DNA of 64,000 nt from an uncultured Opitutales bacterium. GTDB taxonomy: Bacteria > Verrucomicrobiota > Verrucomicrobiia > Opitutales > Intestinicryptomonadaceae. Below, in pieces: positions 15,365-23,588 of this stretch (position 1 is its first letter; each line of letters opens with the position of its first letter). The stretch covers positions 1 to 64,000 of the forward strand of contig URAJ01000005.1 in NCBI GenBank assembly GCA_900545715.1, written 5' to 3'. The notes beneath the pieces are model-generated. The model was not told the DNA's origin and did no database searches. It saw nothing but the letters and a program-made list of their open reading frames with translations. The translations under genes and the position numbers were made by a program.

Positions 15365-18052
15365 ATGAGCGAAATTTCAAAAGCATACAACCCTTCGGAA
15401 GTGGAGGACAAATGGTATAAAGTCTGGGTGGAATCCGGCTGCTTCAAGGCTAAAAAAGATTCCAACGCCGAGCCGTTTTCAATAGTCATTCCCCCGCCGA
15501 ACGTCACGGGCGTGCTTACGATGGGCCATGTCCTAAACAACACAATTCAGGACATTCTCGTACGCCGCGCCCGCCAGCTTGGGAAAAACGCCGTATGGAT
15601 ACCCGGCACCGACCACGCGGGCGTCGCAACGCAGACAAAAGTCGAGGCGTATCTGCGCAAGGAAAAGAAAACCTCCGCAAGAGAGCTCGGCCGCGAAAAA
15701 TTTATAGAAATCGCCAAACAGTGGCGCGACAAGCACGGCGGCATAATCATTGAGCAGCTGAAAAAACTCGGAGCCTCGTGCGACTGGGACAGGCTCGTCC
15801 ACACTCTCGACGACGACTACTCAAAAGCCGTCCTCACAGCGTTCGTAAAGCTCTTTAAAGAAGGCTACATCTACCGCGGCAAGCGAATGGTAAACTGGTG
15901 CCCCGTAAACCTCACAGCCCTTTCCGACGAAGAAGTCATAATGACCCACTGCAAAAGCAAGCTCTACAAAATGAAGTACGAGCTCGCCGAACAGCCGGGA
16001 GTTTTTCTGCAAATTTCCACAACCCGCCCGGAAACCATTATGGGCGACACGGCCGTCGCCGTAAACCCGAAGGACGAACGCTACGCCCACCTCATCGGCA
16101 AACACGCAATCCGCCCCTTCCCACGCGCGGAAATCCCGATTATCGGCGACGAATACGTGGATATGACATTCGGAACGGGCGTATTGAAAGTCACCCCCGC
16201 TCACGACCCAGCCGACTTTGAAATAGGCCAGCGCCACAACCTCGAAGTAATCGACGTAATGAACCCCGACGGCACAATGAACGCGCTTGCGGGAAAAGAT
16301 TTCGAGGGGCTCGACAGGTTCAAGGCGCGCGAGCTCGCCGTAAAAAAGCTCGACGAACTCGGACAGCTCGTCGCCGTGGAGGACTACGAAAACAATATCG
16401 GATACTCCGAGCGCGGAAACGTTCCGATTGAGCCGCGCCTGTCCGACCAATGGTTCATGCGCTATCCGAAAGTCAAGGAGGCAAAGGCGGCGGTCGAATC
16501 GGGAGCAATAAAATTCTGGCCCCAGCGCTGGGAAAAAACCTACACGCACTGGCTCGACAATATCCGCGACTGGTGCATCTCTCGCCAAATCTGGTGGGGG
16601 CACAGGATTCCCGTGTGGTATAAGAAGGGAGTAGAAACCCCCGACATCAACAATCCGGACGAAGTGCACGTTTCGGTCGAAGGGCCGTCGGACCCCGAAA
16701 ACTGGGTGCAGGACGAGGATTCCCTCGACACTTGGGCAAGCTCGTGGCTCTGGCCCTTCGCAACAATGGGCTGGCCCGACGAAGAAAAAATGCGCGAACT
16801 TCAAATGGATAAATTCTACCCGACAACCGACCTCGTCACGGGGCCCGACATCATATTCTTCTGGGTCGCGCGAATGATTATGGCGGGGCTGGAATTTCTG
16901 CCGGGCACGATGAGCTCGCGCATTCCGTTCAAAAACGTGTATTTCACGGGAATTATCCGCGACATGCAGGGGCGCAAGATGTCCAAGAGCCTCGGCAATT
17001 CCCCCGACCCGCTCGACATCATTTCCCGCTACGGCGCCGACGGCTTGCGCTTCGGCGTCATGAACTGCGCGCCGCAAGGCCAAGACATACTTTTCAGCGA
17101 GGAAAGAGTCGAGCTCGGAAGGAACTTCTGCAACAAGCTCTGGAATGCATGCCGCTTCAGGCAGATGGCGGGGGCGACGGCGGACAACTCGTCGATAAAG
17201 GCGATAGCAAAGCGCATAAATCCCGCGAAGCTCGACGCGAACGACCACTCTATTCTCGTAAATCTGCGCAAGTGCGCGGAAAATGTCGCGCGCGACTACC
17301 AAGCGTACCAATTCAACTCCATCACCCAGGAGATCTACGCATTTTTCTGGAACGACTTCTGCGGCTGGTACCTCGAAGTTTCAAAGGCGAGAATGGCGGA
17401 CGAATCGGCAAAAGATACCGTTCTGGCCGTCCAAGACTTGTGCCTGCGCCAAACATTGCTGCTGCTGCACCCCTTTACGCCGTTTATTACGGAGGAGCTT
17501 TGGCACAGCATGGGCTTTGGAAAAGACGGAGATTTCATTCAAAACCAGTCGCCCGAGTTTGACGAAGAAAGCCTCGGATTTATGCTCGACGAATCCGCGG
17601 CGGAATCAGTAGAGAAGCTCAAAGACTTTGCCACAAAGGCGCGCGCGCTAAAAGCGCAGGCGAAACAGGCTTCCCGCAAGGATTCAAAACTTAGGGTTGT
17701 CTGCGACTCCGACAGTTCTAAAAAACTCCTAACCGACAATATTGAGAACCTCATGAAGCTCGTGGGCGCCTCGGAGATAAGCGTTGTTGAATCTTTCGAC
17801 GGCCCCGCCCAGATAACGGAGCTCGGCACAGTCTATATAGACGTAAGCGGCGCCGACGCAAGCCCGGAGGACATCAAGAGATTGGAGAAAGAGCTGGAAA
17901 AATTAACCGGCGTCGAGAAGGCGACAGTCGCGCGCTTGGCGAACGAGGCGTTTGTTTCAAAGGCGCCGCCGAAGGTCATCGAGGGCGCAAAAAAACAGCT
18001 GGAAGACTGCCGCGCGAAAATCGCTGAAATTTCAAAGCTTTTAAAGCGTTAG
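15365..18052 (+). CDS. valS: Valyl-tRNA synthetase
   Basis: An 895-aa class I aminoacyl-tRNA synthetase that charges tRNA-Val. The HIGH-type motif is TMGH at 52-55 following PPPNVTGVL, and KMSKS is at 538-542 followed by LGNSPDP. An editing domain with TTRPETIMGDTAVAV lies near residues 218-232. A C-terminal coiled-coil arm (about 835-895) is rich in Lys and Glu, as is typical. Length fits the bacterial family. The start is set by MSEISKAYNPSEVEDKWY, the conserved N terminus. A downstream reading frame begins 44 bp later in the same direction. Confidence 0.98.
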   Translation: MSEISKAYNPSEVEDKWYKVWVESGCFKAKKDSNAEPFSIVIPPPNVTGVLTMGHVLNNTIQDILVRRARQLGKNAVWIPGTDHAGVATQTKVEAYLRKEKKTSARELGREKFIEIAKQWRDKHGGIIIEQLKKLGASCDWDRLVHTLDDDYSKAVLTAFVKLFKEGYIYRGKRMVNWCPVNLTALSDEEVIMTHCKSKLYKMKYELAEQPGVFLQISTTRPETIMGDTAVAVNPKDERYAHLIGKHAIRPFPRAEIPIIGDEYVDMTFGTGVLKVTPAHDPADFEIGQRHNLEVIDVMNPDGTMNALAGKDFEGLDRFKARELAVKKLDELGQLVAVEDYENNIGYSERGNVPIEPRLSDQWFMRYPKVKEAKAAVESGAIKFWPQRWEKTYTHWLDNIRDWCISRQIWWGHRIPVWYKKGVETPDINNPDEVHVSVEGPSDPENWVQDEDSLDTWASSWLWPFATMGWPDEEKMRELQMDKFYPTTDLVTGPDIIFFWVARMIMAGLEFLPGTMSSRIPFKNVYFTGIIRDMQGRKMSKSLGNSPDPLDIISRYGADGLRFGVMNCAPQGQDILFSEERVELGRNFCNKLWNACRFRQMAGATADNSSIKAIAKRINPAKLDANDHSILVNLRKCAENVARDYQAYQFNSITQEIYAFFWNDFCGWYLEVSKARMADESAKDTVLAVQDLCLRQTLLLLHPFTPFITEELWHSMGFGKDGDFIQNQSPEFDEESLGFMLDESAAESVEKLKDFATKARALKAQAKQASRKDSKLRVVCDSDSSKKLLTDNIENLMKLVGASEISVVESFDGPAQITELGTVYIDVSGADASPEDIKRLEKELEKLTGVEKATVARLANEAFVSKAPPKVIEGAKKQLEDCRAKIAEISKLLKR

Positions 18053-18096
18053 GCAAATTCGGGGCGTTCGGAAATCGAATAGCCCCGAATCTTTTC

Positions 18097-18783
18097 ATGG
18101 ACTACATAGCAGAAGAAATTTTTAAGGACAAAACGCCCGACTCAAAAGCCTTGCTATTGCACGGATTCAAGCGCAAAGGTGGCGCGTTTGTACGCGAATA
18201 CGAGATTCTCGGCGGGCAATTTGTCCTTTCCGTAAAAATATCGACAGACGTATCAACAAAACTCACCGAAGAAGAATTTGGAGACGAATACACCCTTCAT
18301 CTCGTCCCCAATGCCACTGGGGATTTTGTCGGGAAAATAAGGGACGCCTACAAAAAAATACTATCGGAAATAGCCGAAGAATGTTTTGAAAGAAACGCGT
18401 TTAAATGCGAGCAGACGAAGAAAATAATCTCCCACATATCTAAAAAATACGGCGACGAACCGCAATTTCTGTGGGAAAAATATTCAGACTGCGCAGTTTT
18501 CCGCAGAAAGAGCAGCGGAAAGTGGTATGGAGTCCTCCTTACGGTAGGAAAAGACAAACTCATTCCCGGCTCTTGCGGGAAAGTTGAGATAATTGACCTT
18601 AGAATCGACCCTTCTTCGCCCGCCGCCAAAGAAAAAAAATACATGCCGGCATACCACATGAACAAGACAAGGTGGATAACCGTAATTCTCGACGGATCCG
18701 TATCTACGAGGGAAATTTACAGGCTGATTGACGCAAGCTACGAGCTCGCCGACGCAAAAACTTCCGCGCGCAGACAGCGTTAA
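18097..18783 (+). CDS. MmcQ/YjbR-family protein with extra N-terminal domain
   Basis: A 228-aa protein. Residues about 115-220 form the YjbR/MmcQ (CyaY-like) domain, recognisable by PQFLWEKYSDCAVFRRKSSGKWYGVLL, the segment PAYHMNKTRWITVILDGS and the closing IYRLIDASYELA. About 100 N-terminal residues form a second alpha/beta module found in two-domain members. Some YjbR proteins are annotated DNA-binding because of fold similarity; a biochemical role is not established. It follows valS by 44 bp and may be co-transcribed. Confidence 0.85.
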   Translation: MDYIAEEIFKDKTPDSKALLLHGFKRKGGAFVREYEILGGQFVLSVKISTDVSTKLTEEEFGDEYTLHLVPNATGDFVGKIRDAYKKILSEIAEECFERNAFKCEQTKKIISHISKKYGDEPQFLWEKYSDCAVFRRKSSGKWYGVLLTVGKDKLIPGSCGKVEIIDLRIDPSSPAAKEKKYMPAYHMNKTRWITVILDGSVSTREIYRLIDASYELADAKTSARRQR

Positions 18784-18919
18784 TTGAAGCTTTCAAGTGC
18801 AGAATGCCACAATTCCGCGTTTCATGCCGCAATCCCGAGCGCTTGCACAAAATCACGATTCGCGCTCCTCGACTTTCTCCCAAATGCGCGCCGCCTTTCT
18901 ATTTACTGCGCAACCTTAT

Positions 18920-20890
18920 TTACGCCGATATAGCCCCTTTGGCAAGCGCGGCCATCGGGAAGTAATGGCAATAGTTCCCGTACCTTAGCATAAACCCGCG
19001 CGACAATTCTTTTCCTTGCGGAAGCGGCTTGCCGTTTTTTATGTCAAGCTTTGCGCCAAGTCCGTACCCTGGGAACCCTGTGCCGGTGTACTCCTCTTCA
19101 ATCCATGTGCCGTCCTTTGTCTGGGTATCCCTTAAAAATTTCAATCCCATGCCTATTTCTTTTGAGTAGCCAGAATCGAACGACATCAAGCCTATCAGCG
19201 CCCAAGCCGTCTGCGACGCAGTAGATTTTGATGCGCTCCCTGGCGTCATGTACGTCGAGGCGCTTTCCCCCCAACCTCCGTCTTTGTTTTGGATTCCGGC
19301 AAGCCAGTCCAGCGCCTTTTTAACCACAGGAGAGGACGAATCGAAGCCGACGGCCTTCAAAGCACTAAGTGCGCACCATGTCCCGTAGATATAATTTATT
19401 CCCCATCTGCCAAACCATGAGCCGTCGCTTTCCTGTTCGCTCAAAATAAATTTAACGGCCGCTTTTATGCCCGCGCTGTCTTTCGGAACGCCGCAGGAGA
19501 CGAGCGCCTCGACCACGTGGGCAGTGACATCAACGCTTGGAGGGTCGAGCACTTCGCCGAAGTCGCAGAAAGGAATTTTTGTAATGAGAGACTTGTCGTT
19601 ATTTTTATCGAATGCGCCCCAGCCCCCGTTTCTGGACTGCATCGCCTCAAGCCACGATATCGAGCGCTTTATCGCCCCGTCAACGCGCCTACCGCGCGCG
19701 TCGCCCTCAGGAAGCAGCTTTCTAAATTTTTCGAGGGCTATCATGGCGACAGCGGTGTCGTCGATATCCGGATAAAACTTGTTCGCACGCTGGAACGACC
19801 ATCCGGTAGGCTCCACGTTGCGCCCCAATTTTTCCGACCAATCTCCGTAGGTCTTATTTTCGTTTTCAAGCAGGTAATCCACAGCCTTTAAAATTCTCTC
19901 GTCGTCCGCGCCGACCCCCGCGTCGAGGAGTGAGTTTAGGGCGAGCATTGTATCCCAAACGGGGCTTTCGGTTGCCTTTACGCGCGTCCCCTTTTCGGTT
20001 TTTTCAGTCCAGTGTAGGTTTAGTGCGTTTATTGCGGCGGCCATATTTTTCTGTTTTGGGGAAAATCCAAGTATGTGCATTGCAATAATCGCGTAAATCC
20101 ACGGAGGCTGGATACCGCCCCAGAAACCGTCGTCGTCCTGGTGTTTCAGAATCCAATTCATGGCGGAATTCATGCTTTTGCGCCTAAACGAAGTGTCCGC
20201 CATTTTCTCGTTGTAGAAGTGGATTATTTTATCGGTCAGCAAAAATATGTCGGAGAGCGAAAATTTTGACGGTGTGCTAGTTTCGATTTTGGGATAGATT
20301 CGGCCGTTTGGGAAGAGCTCGTCGGCGCGCAATTCGTCCGGAAGCCTTTTTACGGGGCGCATGGATGCGACAACCGCAAGCGGCATAATTGTCGCGCGCG
20401 CCCACGAAGAAAAATTGTATATGTTAAACGGAAACCATTTAGGAAAGCATATAATTTCAGGCATTAGGGCCGGAGTTTTTTTCCAATCCCATTCGCCGAA
20501 GAGCGCGAGCCAATATTTTGTAAAAACCCTTATATTGTTTATCCAGTTGTTTTCCAAGAGCCACAGGCGCGCGGATTTCATAAAGGAGAGGTTTTTATTG
20601 AATCCAGATATCCTAAGCGCAAAATAACATTCGAGAGTCGTATTTACGTCGCCGTTTTCGGCATTTCTGTAAACGTCCCAACTGCCGTCCTCCCTCTGCG
20701 AATTTATTATATATTTTATAATCGACTCCTCCTGCCCGCTTTTTATGCCGCAAAATTTTGAGGCCATGAGCCATTGGGCCTCCATGCAGCAGTTTGTCTC
20801 GAGCTCAGCATTCCAGTAGCCGCCATCGCACTGTTTTGAAAGAAGCCATTTTACGGCGCTTTTAATATGTGTGTCGGAATCGTTTTTCAT
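18920..20890 (-). CDS. shc: Squalene-hopene cyclase
   Basis: A 656-aa class II triterpene cyclase that converts squalene to hopene/hopanol at the inner membrane. The catalytic acid motif is DIDDTA at residues 375-380. At least six QW repeats are seen, for example MQSRNGGWGAF and IQNKDGGWGES. The C terminus has GTGFPGYG and RYGNYCHYFPM, as in the family. The start is ATG 20890 giving MKNDSDTHIKSAV; an open frame continues upstream to 21097 but runs through two hairpin palindromes and has no family similarity. No squalene-synthesis (hpnCDE) genes are nearby. The gene ends convergently with the YjbR-type gene. Confidence 0.93.
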   Translation of the reverse strand: MKNDSDTHIKSAVKWLLSKQCDGGYWNAELETNCCMEAQWLMASKFCGIKSGQEESIIKYIINSQREDGSWDVYRNAENGDVNTTLECYFALRISGFNKNLSFMKSARLWLLENNWINNIRVFTKYWLALFGEWDWKKTPALMPEIICFPKWFPFNIYNFSSWARATIMPLAVVASMRPVKRLPDELRADELFPNGRIYPKIETSTPSKFSLSDIFLLTDKIIHFYNEKMADTSFRRKSMNSAMNWILKHQDDDGFWGGIQPPWIYAIIAMHILGFSPKQKNMAAAINALNLHWTEKTEKGTRVKATESPVWDTMLALNSLLDAGVGADDERILKAVDYLLENENKTYGDWSEKLGRNVEPTGWSFQRANKFYPDIDDTAVAMIALEKFRKLLPEGDARGRRVDGAIKRSISWLEAMQSRNGGWGAFDKNNDKSLITKIPFCDFGEVLDPPSVDVTAHVVEALVSCGVPKDSAGIKAAVKFILSEQESDGSWFGRWGINYIYGTWCALSALKAVGFDSSSPVVKKALDWLAGIQNKDGGWGESASTYMTPGSASKSTASQTAWALIGLMSFDSGYSKEIGMGLKFLRDTQTKDGTWIEEEYTGTGFPGYGLGAKLDIKNGKPLPQGKELSRGFMLRYGNYCHYFPMAALAKGAISA

Positions 20891-20894
20891 GAAT

Positions 20895-20953
20895 AAAAAA
20901 AGAGCAGTTGCTCTTTTTTTGTCAACATAAAAATGAGCGTTCGCTCTTTTTTT
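20895..20953 (-). promoter_or_regulatory. Tandem palindromes immediately upstream of shc
   Basis: Palindrome 1 (20895-20920) has perfect 12-bp arms, seven A plus GAGCA and TGCTC plus seven T, around a GT centre. Palindrome 2 (20929-20953) is GAGCG-TT-CGCTC with A/T-run flanks and one mismatch. Centres are 33 bp apart, about three helical turns. On the minus strand TTGACA lies between them and the shc ATG follows palindrome 1 by 4 bp. Either a TetR-type operator pair (many TetR sites are of the form TGAnCG-n2-CGnTCA) or an attenuator/insulating terminator in the shc leader would fit. Confidence 0.55.
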
Positions 20954-21364
20954 AGAAAAGCTATTTGATACCTCCCGCACGCGCCGCGGTTTTTCGCCGG
21001 GCGCATATGTCCGCAGGGTAATTTCTAACTTTGATTTAGTTATCCGCACGGCAATCAAAAATAAAACACGCAAAATCCGCTTTTTCGCCGGTCGCATCGT
21101 ACAGGCTCAAAAATGCAGAAATTTAGCATTTCCGCCACCGCATCTCTTAGGCAAAAGTCGGGAACTTATGCCGCCCCCCAGCACTTCGTAAGCGCAAAAA
21201 TTTTCCTCTAACCGTATTTATCCAAACCGAAAAATTATAAAATCCCCGCGCTCCGCAAATTATGCAATGCGATAATCTCTCCTCGCACCCGCGATTCATT
21301 ATTTATATATCCAGCCGATTTATTCAAAATCCACGCGCAAGTTTAAAATTCGCACGCCGAAACA
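20954..21364. other. Gene-free region upstream of shc
   Basis: About 410 bp of AT-rich sequence between the shc leader palindromes and the EF-hand gene terminator. I see no credible reading frame, RNA gene or repeat. It presumably holds the shc promoter. Confidence 0.5.
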
Positions 21365-21391
21365 CAAAAAAACCCGGACAATATATCCGGG
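21365..21391 (-). terminator. Terminator of the EF-hand protein gene
   Basis: Read on the minus strand: TCCCGGATATATTGTCCGGG-type hairpin (stem CCCGGA/TCCGGG, 7-nt loop) followed by seven T. It lies about 100 bp after the EF-hand gene stop. Confidence 0.85.
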
Positions 21392-21491
21392 ATTTCTAAA
21401 AATTCATTTTTATAAATAGGCGCGCACCCCATTTCCAGCCCGGCAGTCACCGGGCTAAATATGGAGCGCATCACGCCCAAGATTAACTTCA

Positions 21492-22139
21492 CTACGCTCC
21501 GGGCGGCGGCGGAGGTGGTGGCGGATTGCCAATCATGCGCTTCATCATCTCCTGCACCTCGGGATCCTGAATCAATTTCGTCTTTTCGGCATCGTTTAAC
21601 TTGCCGTCGCCGTCGGCGTCGTACTTCTTTATGAGAGCCTCGCGTTTTTTTCGGGCTTCGTCGAACATGGCGCGGCGCTCCTCGCGGCTGAGCTTGCCGT
21701 CGCCGTCCTTGTCGAACTTGGCAAGAATCTCCTTCGGGGGTACGAAGTCGCGTCCGCGCCTGAAATTGCGCCTGCCGGCGTCAAACACCCTGCGCTGCTC
21801 TTCCAGAAATTCCATAAGCTCTTCCACGCCGAGTTTGCCGTCGCCGTCCTTGTCGAACTTGGCAATTATCTCTTGAGCAAACTTCTTGCGCATTTGCTCC
21901 AAATCGGCGGTTTTGTCCTTCAACGCCTTCATAGCTTCCGCGCGCTCTTCGTCGTTGAGCCTGCCGTCGCCGTCCTTGTCAAACTGCTTCATCAGCTGAA
22001 TGCGGGTTTTCAAATCCAGGCCCGGCATGTCGAACTTGGCAGCGCCGCCGCCCGGCCCGCCTTTCAAGCCTCTCGCCTCCTGCGCGAACAAAGCCGCCCC
22101 CGCAAGAGCTGCAACCATTATAAGCATCGTCTTTTTCAT
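21492..22139 (-). CDS. Exported EF-hand calcium-binding protein
   Basis: A 215-aa protein with signal peptide MKKTMLIMVAALAGAALFAQ. Four canonical EF-hand loops follow: DKDGDGRLNDEE, DKDGDGKLGVEE, DKDGDGKLSREE and DADGDGKLNDAE. Each has Asp at 1, 3 and 5, Gly at 6 and Glu at 12, so all should bind calcium. The linkers are Lys/Arg/Glu-rich helices, and the tail ends in a run of eight Pro followed by GA. The start at 22139 has AAGGA about 10 nt upstream; the frame open to 22670 lacks a signal peptide at its N terminus and runs through the divergent gene. Similar calspermin/calmodulin-like secreted proteins occur in Planctomycetes-Verrucomicrobia. Function unknown; perhaps calcium-dependent surface or periplasmic binding. 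Confidence 0.88.
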   Translation of the reverse strand: MKKTMLIMVAALAGAALFAQEARGLKGGPGGGAAKFDMPGLDLKTRIQLMKQFDKDGDGRLNDEERAEAMKALKDKTADLEQMRKKFAQEIIAKFDKDGDGKLGVEELMEFLEEQRRVFDAGRRNFRRGRDFVPPKEILAKFDKDGDGKLSREERRAMFDEARKKREALIKKYDADGDGKLNDAEKTKLIQDPEVQEMMKRMIGNPPPPPPPPGA

Positions 22140-22262
22140 ATTCTTAAATTCCTTTGCTGTATGAAAAACGTAAATTTTCATAAAAAGTTTCATCTCATTT
22201 TTGTTTGAAGATTTTTTTTTTGCGTTTAGCGTATCCCAAAAAATAAACAAAAAAAGGAAAAA

Positions 22263-22619
22263 ATGTACCAGGTGACTTTCAGCAAACAGGCAATGGCCGA
22301 ACTCAATAAGCTCGGAAAGCTCGCCCAGCTCGAAATTATCGACGCATTCGGCTCCTTGACCTCGGAGCAGCTGGAGGGCGGATTGAAAGATATCGGGAGA
22401 ATACACCGCGAAGGCAAAGTCTATTACCGCCTGCGCACCGGCGACTACCGCATATATTTTGAACTTATCGAAGAAACCCAAACCCTTCACGCACACTACA
22501 TTCTGCACCGAAGCACAATCGCCGACTTCGTATTTAGATTCAAGCTGCCATTCAAAGAAGAAACTATGTTTGAGCAGGAGGACAACTTCTGGAAATACCT
22601 CGAATCCCTGAAAAAATGA
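22263..22619 (+). CDS. RelE/ParE-superfamily toxin-like protein without antitoxin
   Basis: A 118-aa protein whose first 90 residues follow the RelE/ParE fold: QVTFSKQAMAELNKL, a central helix, then GKVYYRLRTGDYRIYFEL, matching the KxxYRLRxGDYRIxY core strand pair of RelE. The last 30 residues (acidic and aromatic, FEQEDNFWKYLESLKK) are an extension beyond the toxin fold. No antitoxin-like frame lies upstream (123 bp to the divergent EF-hand gene) or downstream. Its stop overlaps the pssA ATG (ATGA), so it is translationally coupled to phospholipid synthesis. It may be a domesticated RelE-fold protein rather than an active toxin; I cannot judge activity from sequence. Confidence 0.75.
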   Translation: MYQVTFSKQAMAELNKLGKLAQLEIIDAFGSLTSEQLEGGLKDIGRIHREGKVYYRLRTGDYRIYFELIEETQTLHAHYILHRSTIADFVFRFKLPFKEETMFEQEDNFWKYLESLKK

Positions 22620-23533
22620 GCGACAACCAAAAGTCAGAACAGTCCCTTTGGGAAAATGTGCACCAGGCAAGCAAAATATTCATTTTGCCAAACAGCTTTA
22701 CCGCGGGAAATCTGTTTTTCGGGTTTCTCTCGATAATCTTGTGCATACAGGGAAAATTCAACGCCGAATCCACCGACAGGACAATCGACCACATTGCAGC
22801 CCTAATAACGCCTAACTACACTGCCGGCGCAGACGCCCCAAGCACGGGATATTATGTATTGGCAATAATCTGCATATTGGCGTCGTTCATGTGCGACGCT
22901 CTCGACGGGCGCGTCGCGCGCGCAAGCGGCAAGACTTCGCTTTTTGGGAAAGAATTCGACTCTCTCGCCGACAGCGTGTCTTTCGGAATCGCGCCATGCC
23001 TTCTAATGTATTTTCTCATATTGCAGCCCTCCGACATTCTGTCGGAAACATGGGCGCGCCTCCTTAGAAATACCGGTTGGCTAATCGGATTTATATTTAT
23101 GTTGTGCGCGGCAATACGGCTTGCGCGGTTCAACGTTCTGACAAACCCGTACATAAACGGGCACGAGAAATATGAAAAGGGCGATTTTAGCGGCCTGCCT
23201 GCGCCCGCCGCCGCCGGGACTGTCGCGTCAATAGCGCTGACCATACTGAGTTTCGATTTGCAGCTGTTTACGCCGCTTTTGATTCCGCTTATGCTGCTTA
23301 TTGCATGGCTTATGATAAGCAATTTTCCCTATCCGTCCTTCAAGCATATTAATTGGACAACCAGCATGAGATTCCGCTCATTCGTGGCTCTAATAATTTG
23401 CATAATACTAATAATATGGCTTAGGGAGTGCAGTTTTGCGATAATATTCTTGGCGTATGTATTTTATCCTCCAATAAAATATATCCCGAGGGCGCTTAAA
23501 ATTTTTTCATATCTGCGCAAGCGAAGAAGCTAA
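22616..23533 (+). CDS. pssA: CDP-diacylglycerol--serine O-phosphatidyltransferase
   Basis: A 305-aa membrane enzyme making phosphatidylserine from CDP-diacylglycerol and serine, the precursor of phosphatidylethanolamine. The CDP-alcohol phosphotransferase motif D-G-x2-A-R-x8-G-x3-D-x3-D is complete in CDALDGRVARASG followed by GKEFDSLAD. About eight hydrophobic helices follow the type II PssA arrangement, with an unusual polar loop between helices 1 and 2 (about residues 45-80). It is coupled by a 4-bp overlap to the RelE-fold gene. No psd gene is in the window. Confidence 0.95.
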   Translation: MSDNQKSEQSLWENVHQASKIFILPNSFTAGNLFFGFLSIILCIQGKFNAESTDRTIDHIAALITPNYTAGADAPSTGYYVLAIICILASFMCDALDGRVARASGKTSLFGKEFDSLADSVSFGIAPCLLMYFLILQPSDILSETWARLLRNTGWLIGFIFMLCAAIRLARFNVLTNPYINGHEKYEKGDFSGLPAPAAAGTVASIALTILSFDLQLFTPLLIPLMLLIAWLMISNFPYPSFKHINWTTSMRFRSFVALIICIILIIWLRECSFAIIFLAYVFYPPIKYIPRALKIFSYLRKRRS

Positions 23534-23588
23534 CGCCCATATGCACCTTTGAATATAAAATTTAAAAAAAACAAAAGATGAAAATATC

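Noticed and set aside
15821..17311. A 496-codon frame on the minus strand inside valS
   Set aside because: It is antisense to a fully supported synthetase and has no recognisable protein features; it is a consequence of valS codon composition.
20891..21097. Longer N terminus for squalene-hopene cyclase
   Set aside because: The frame passes through two hairpin palindromes and has no similarity to cyclases.
22140..22670. Longer N terminus for the EF-hand gene
   Set aside because: The extension overlaps the divergent RelE-like gene and the signal peptide begins at 22139 with a good ribosome-binding site.
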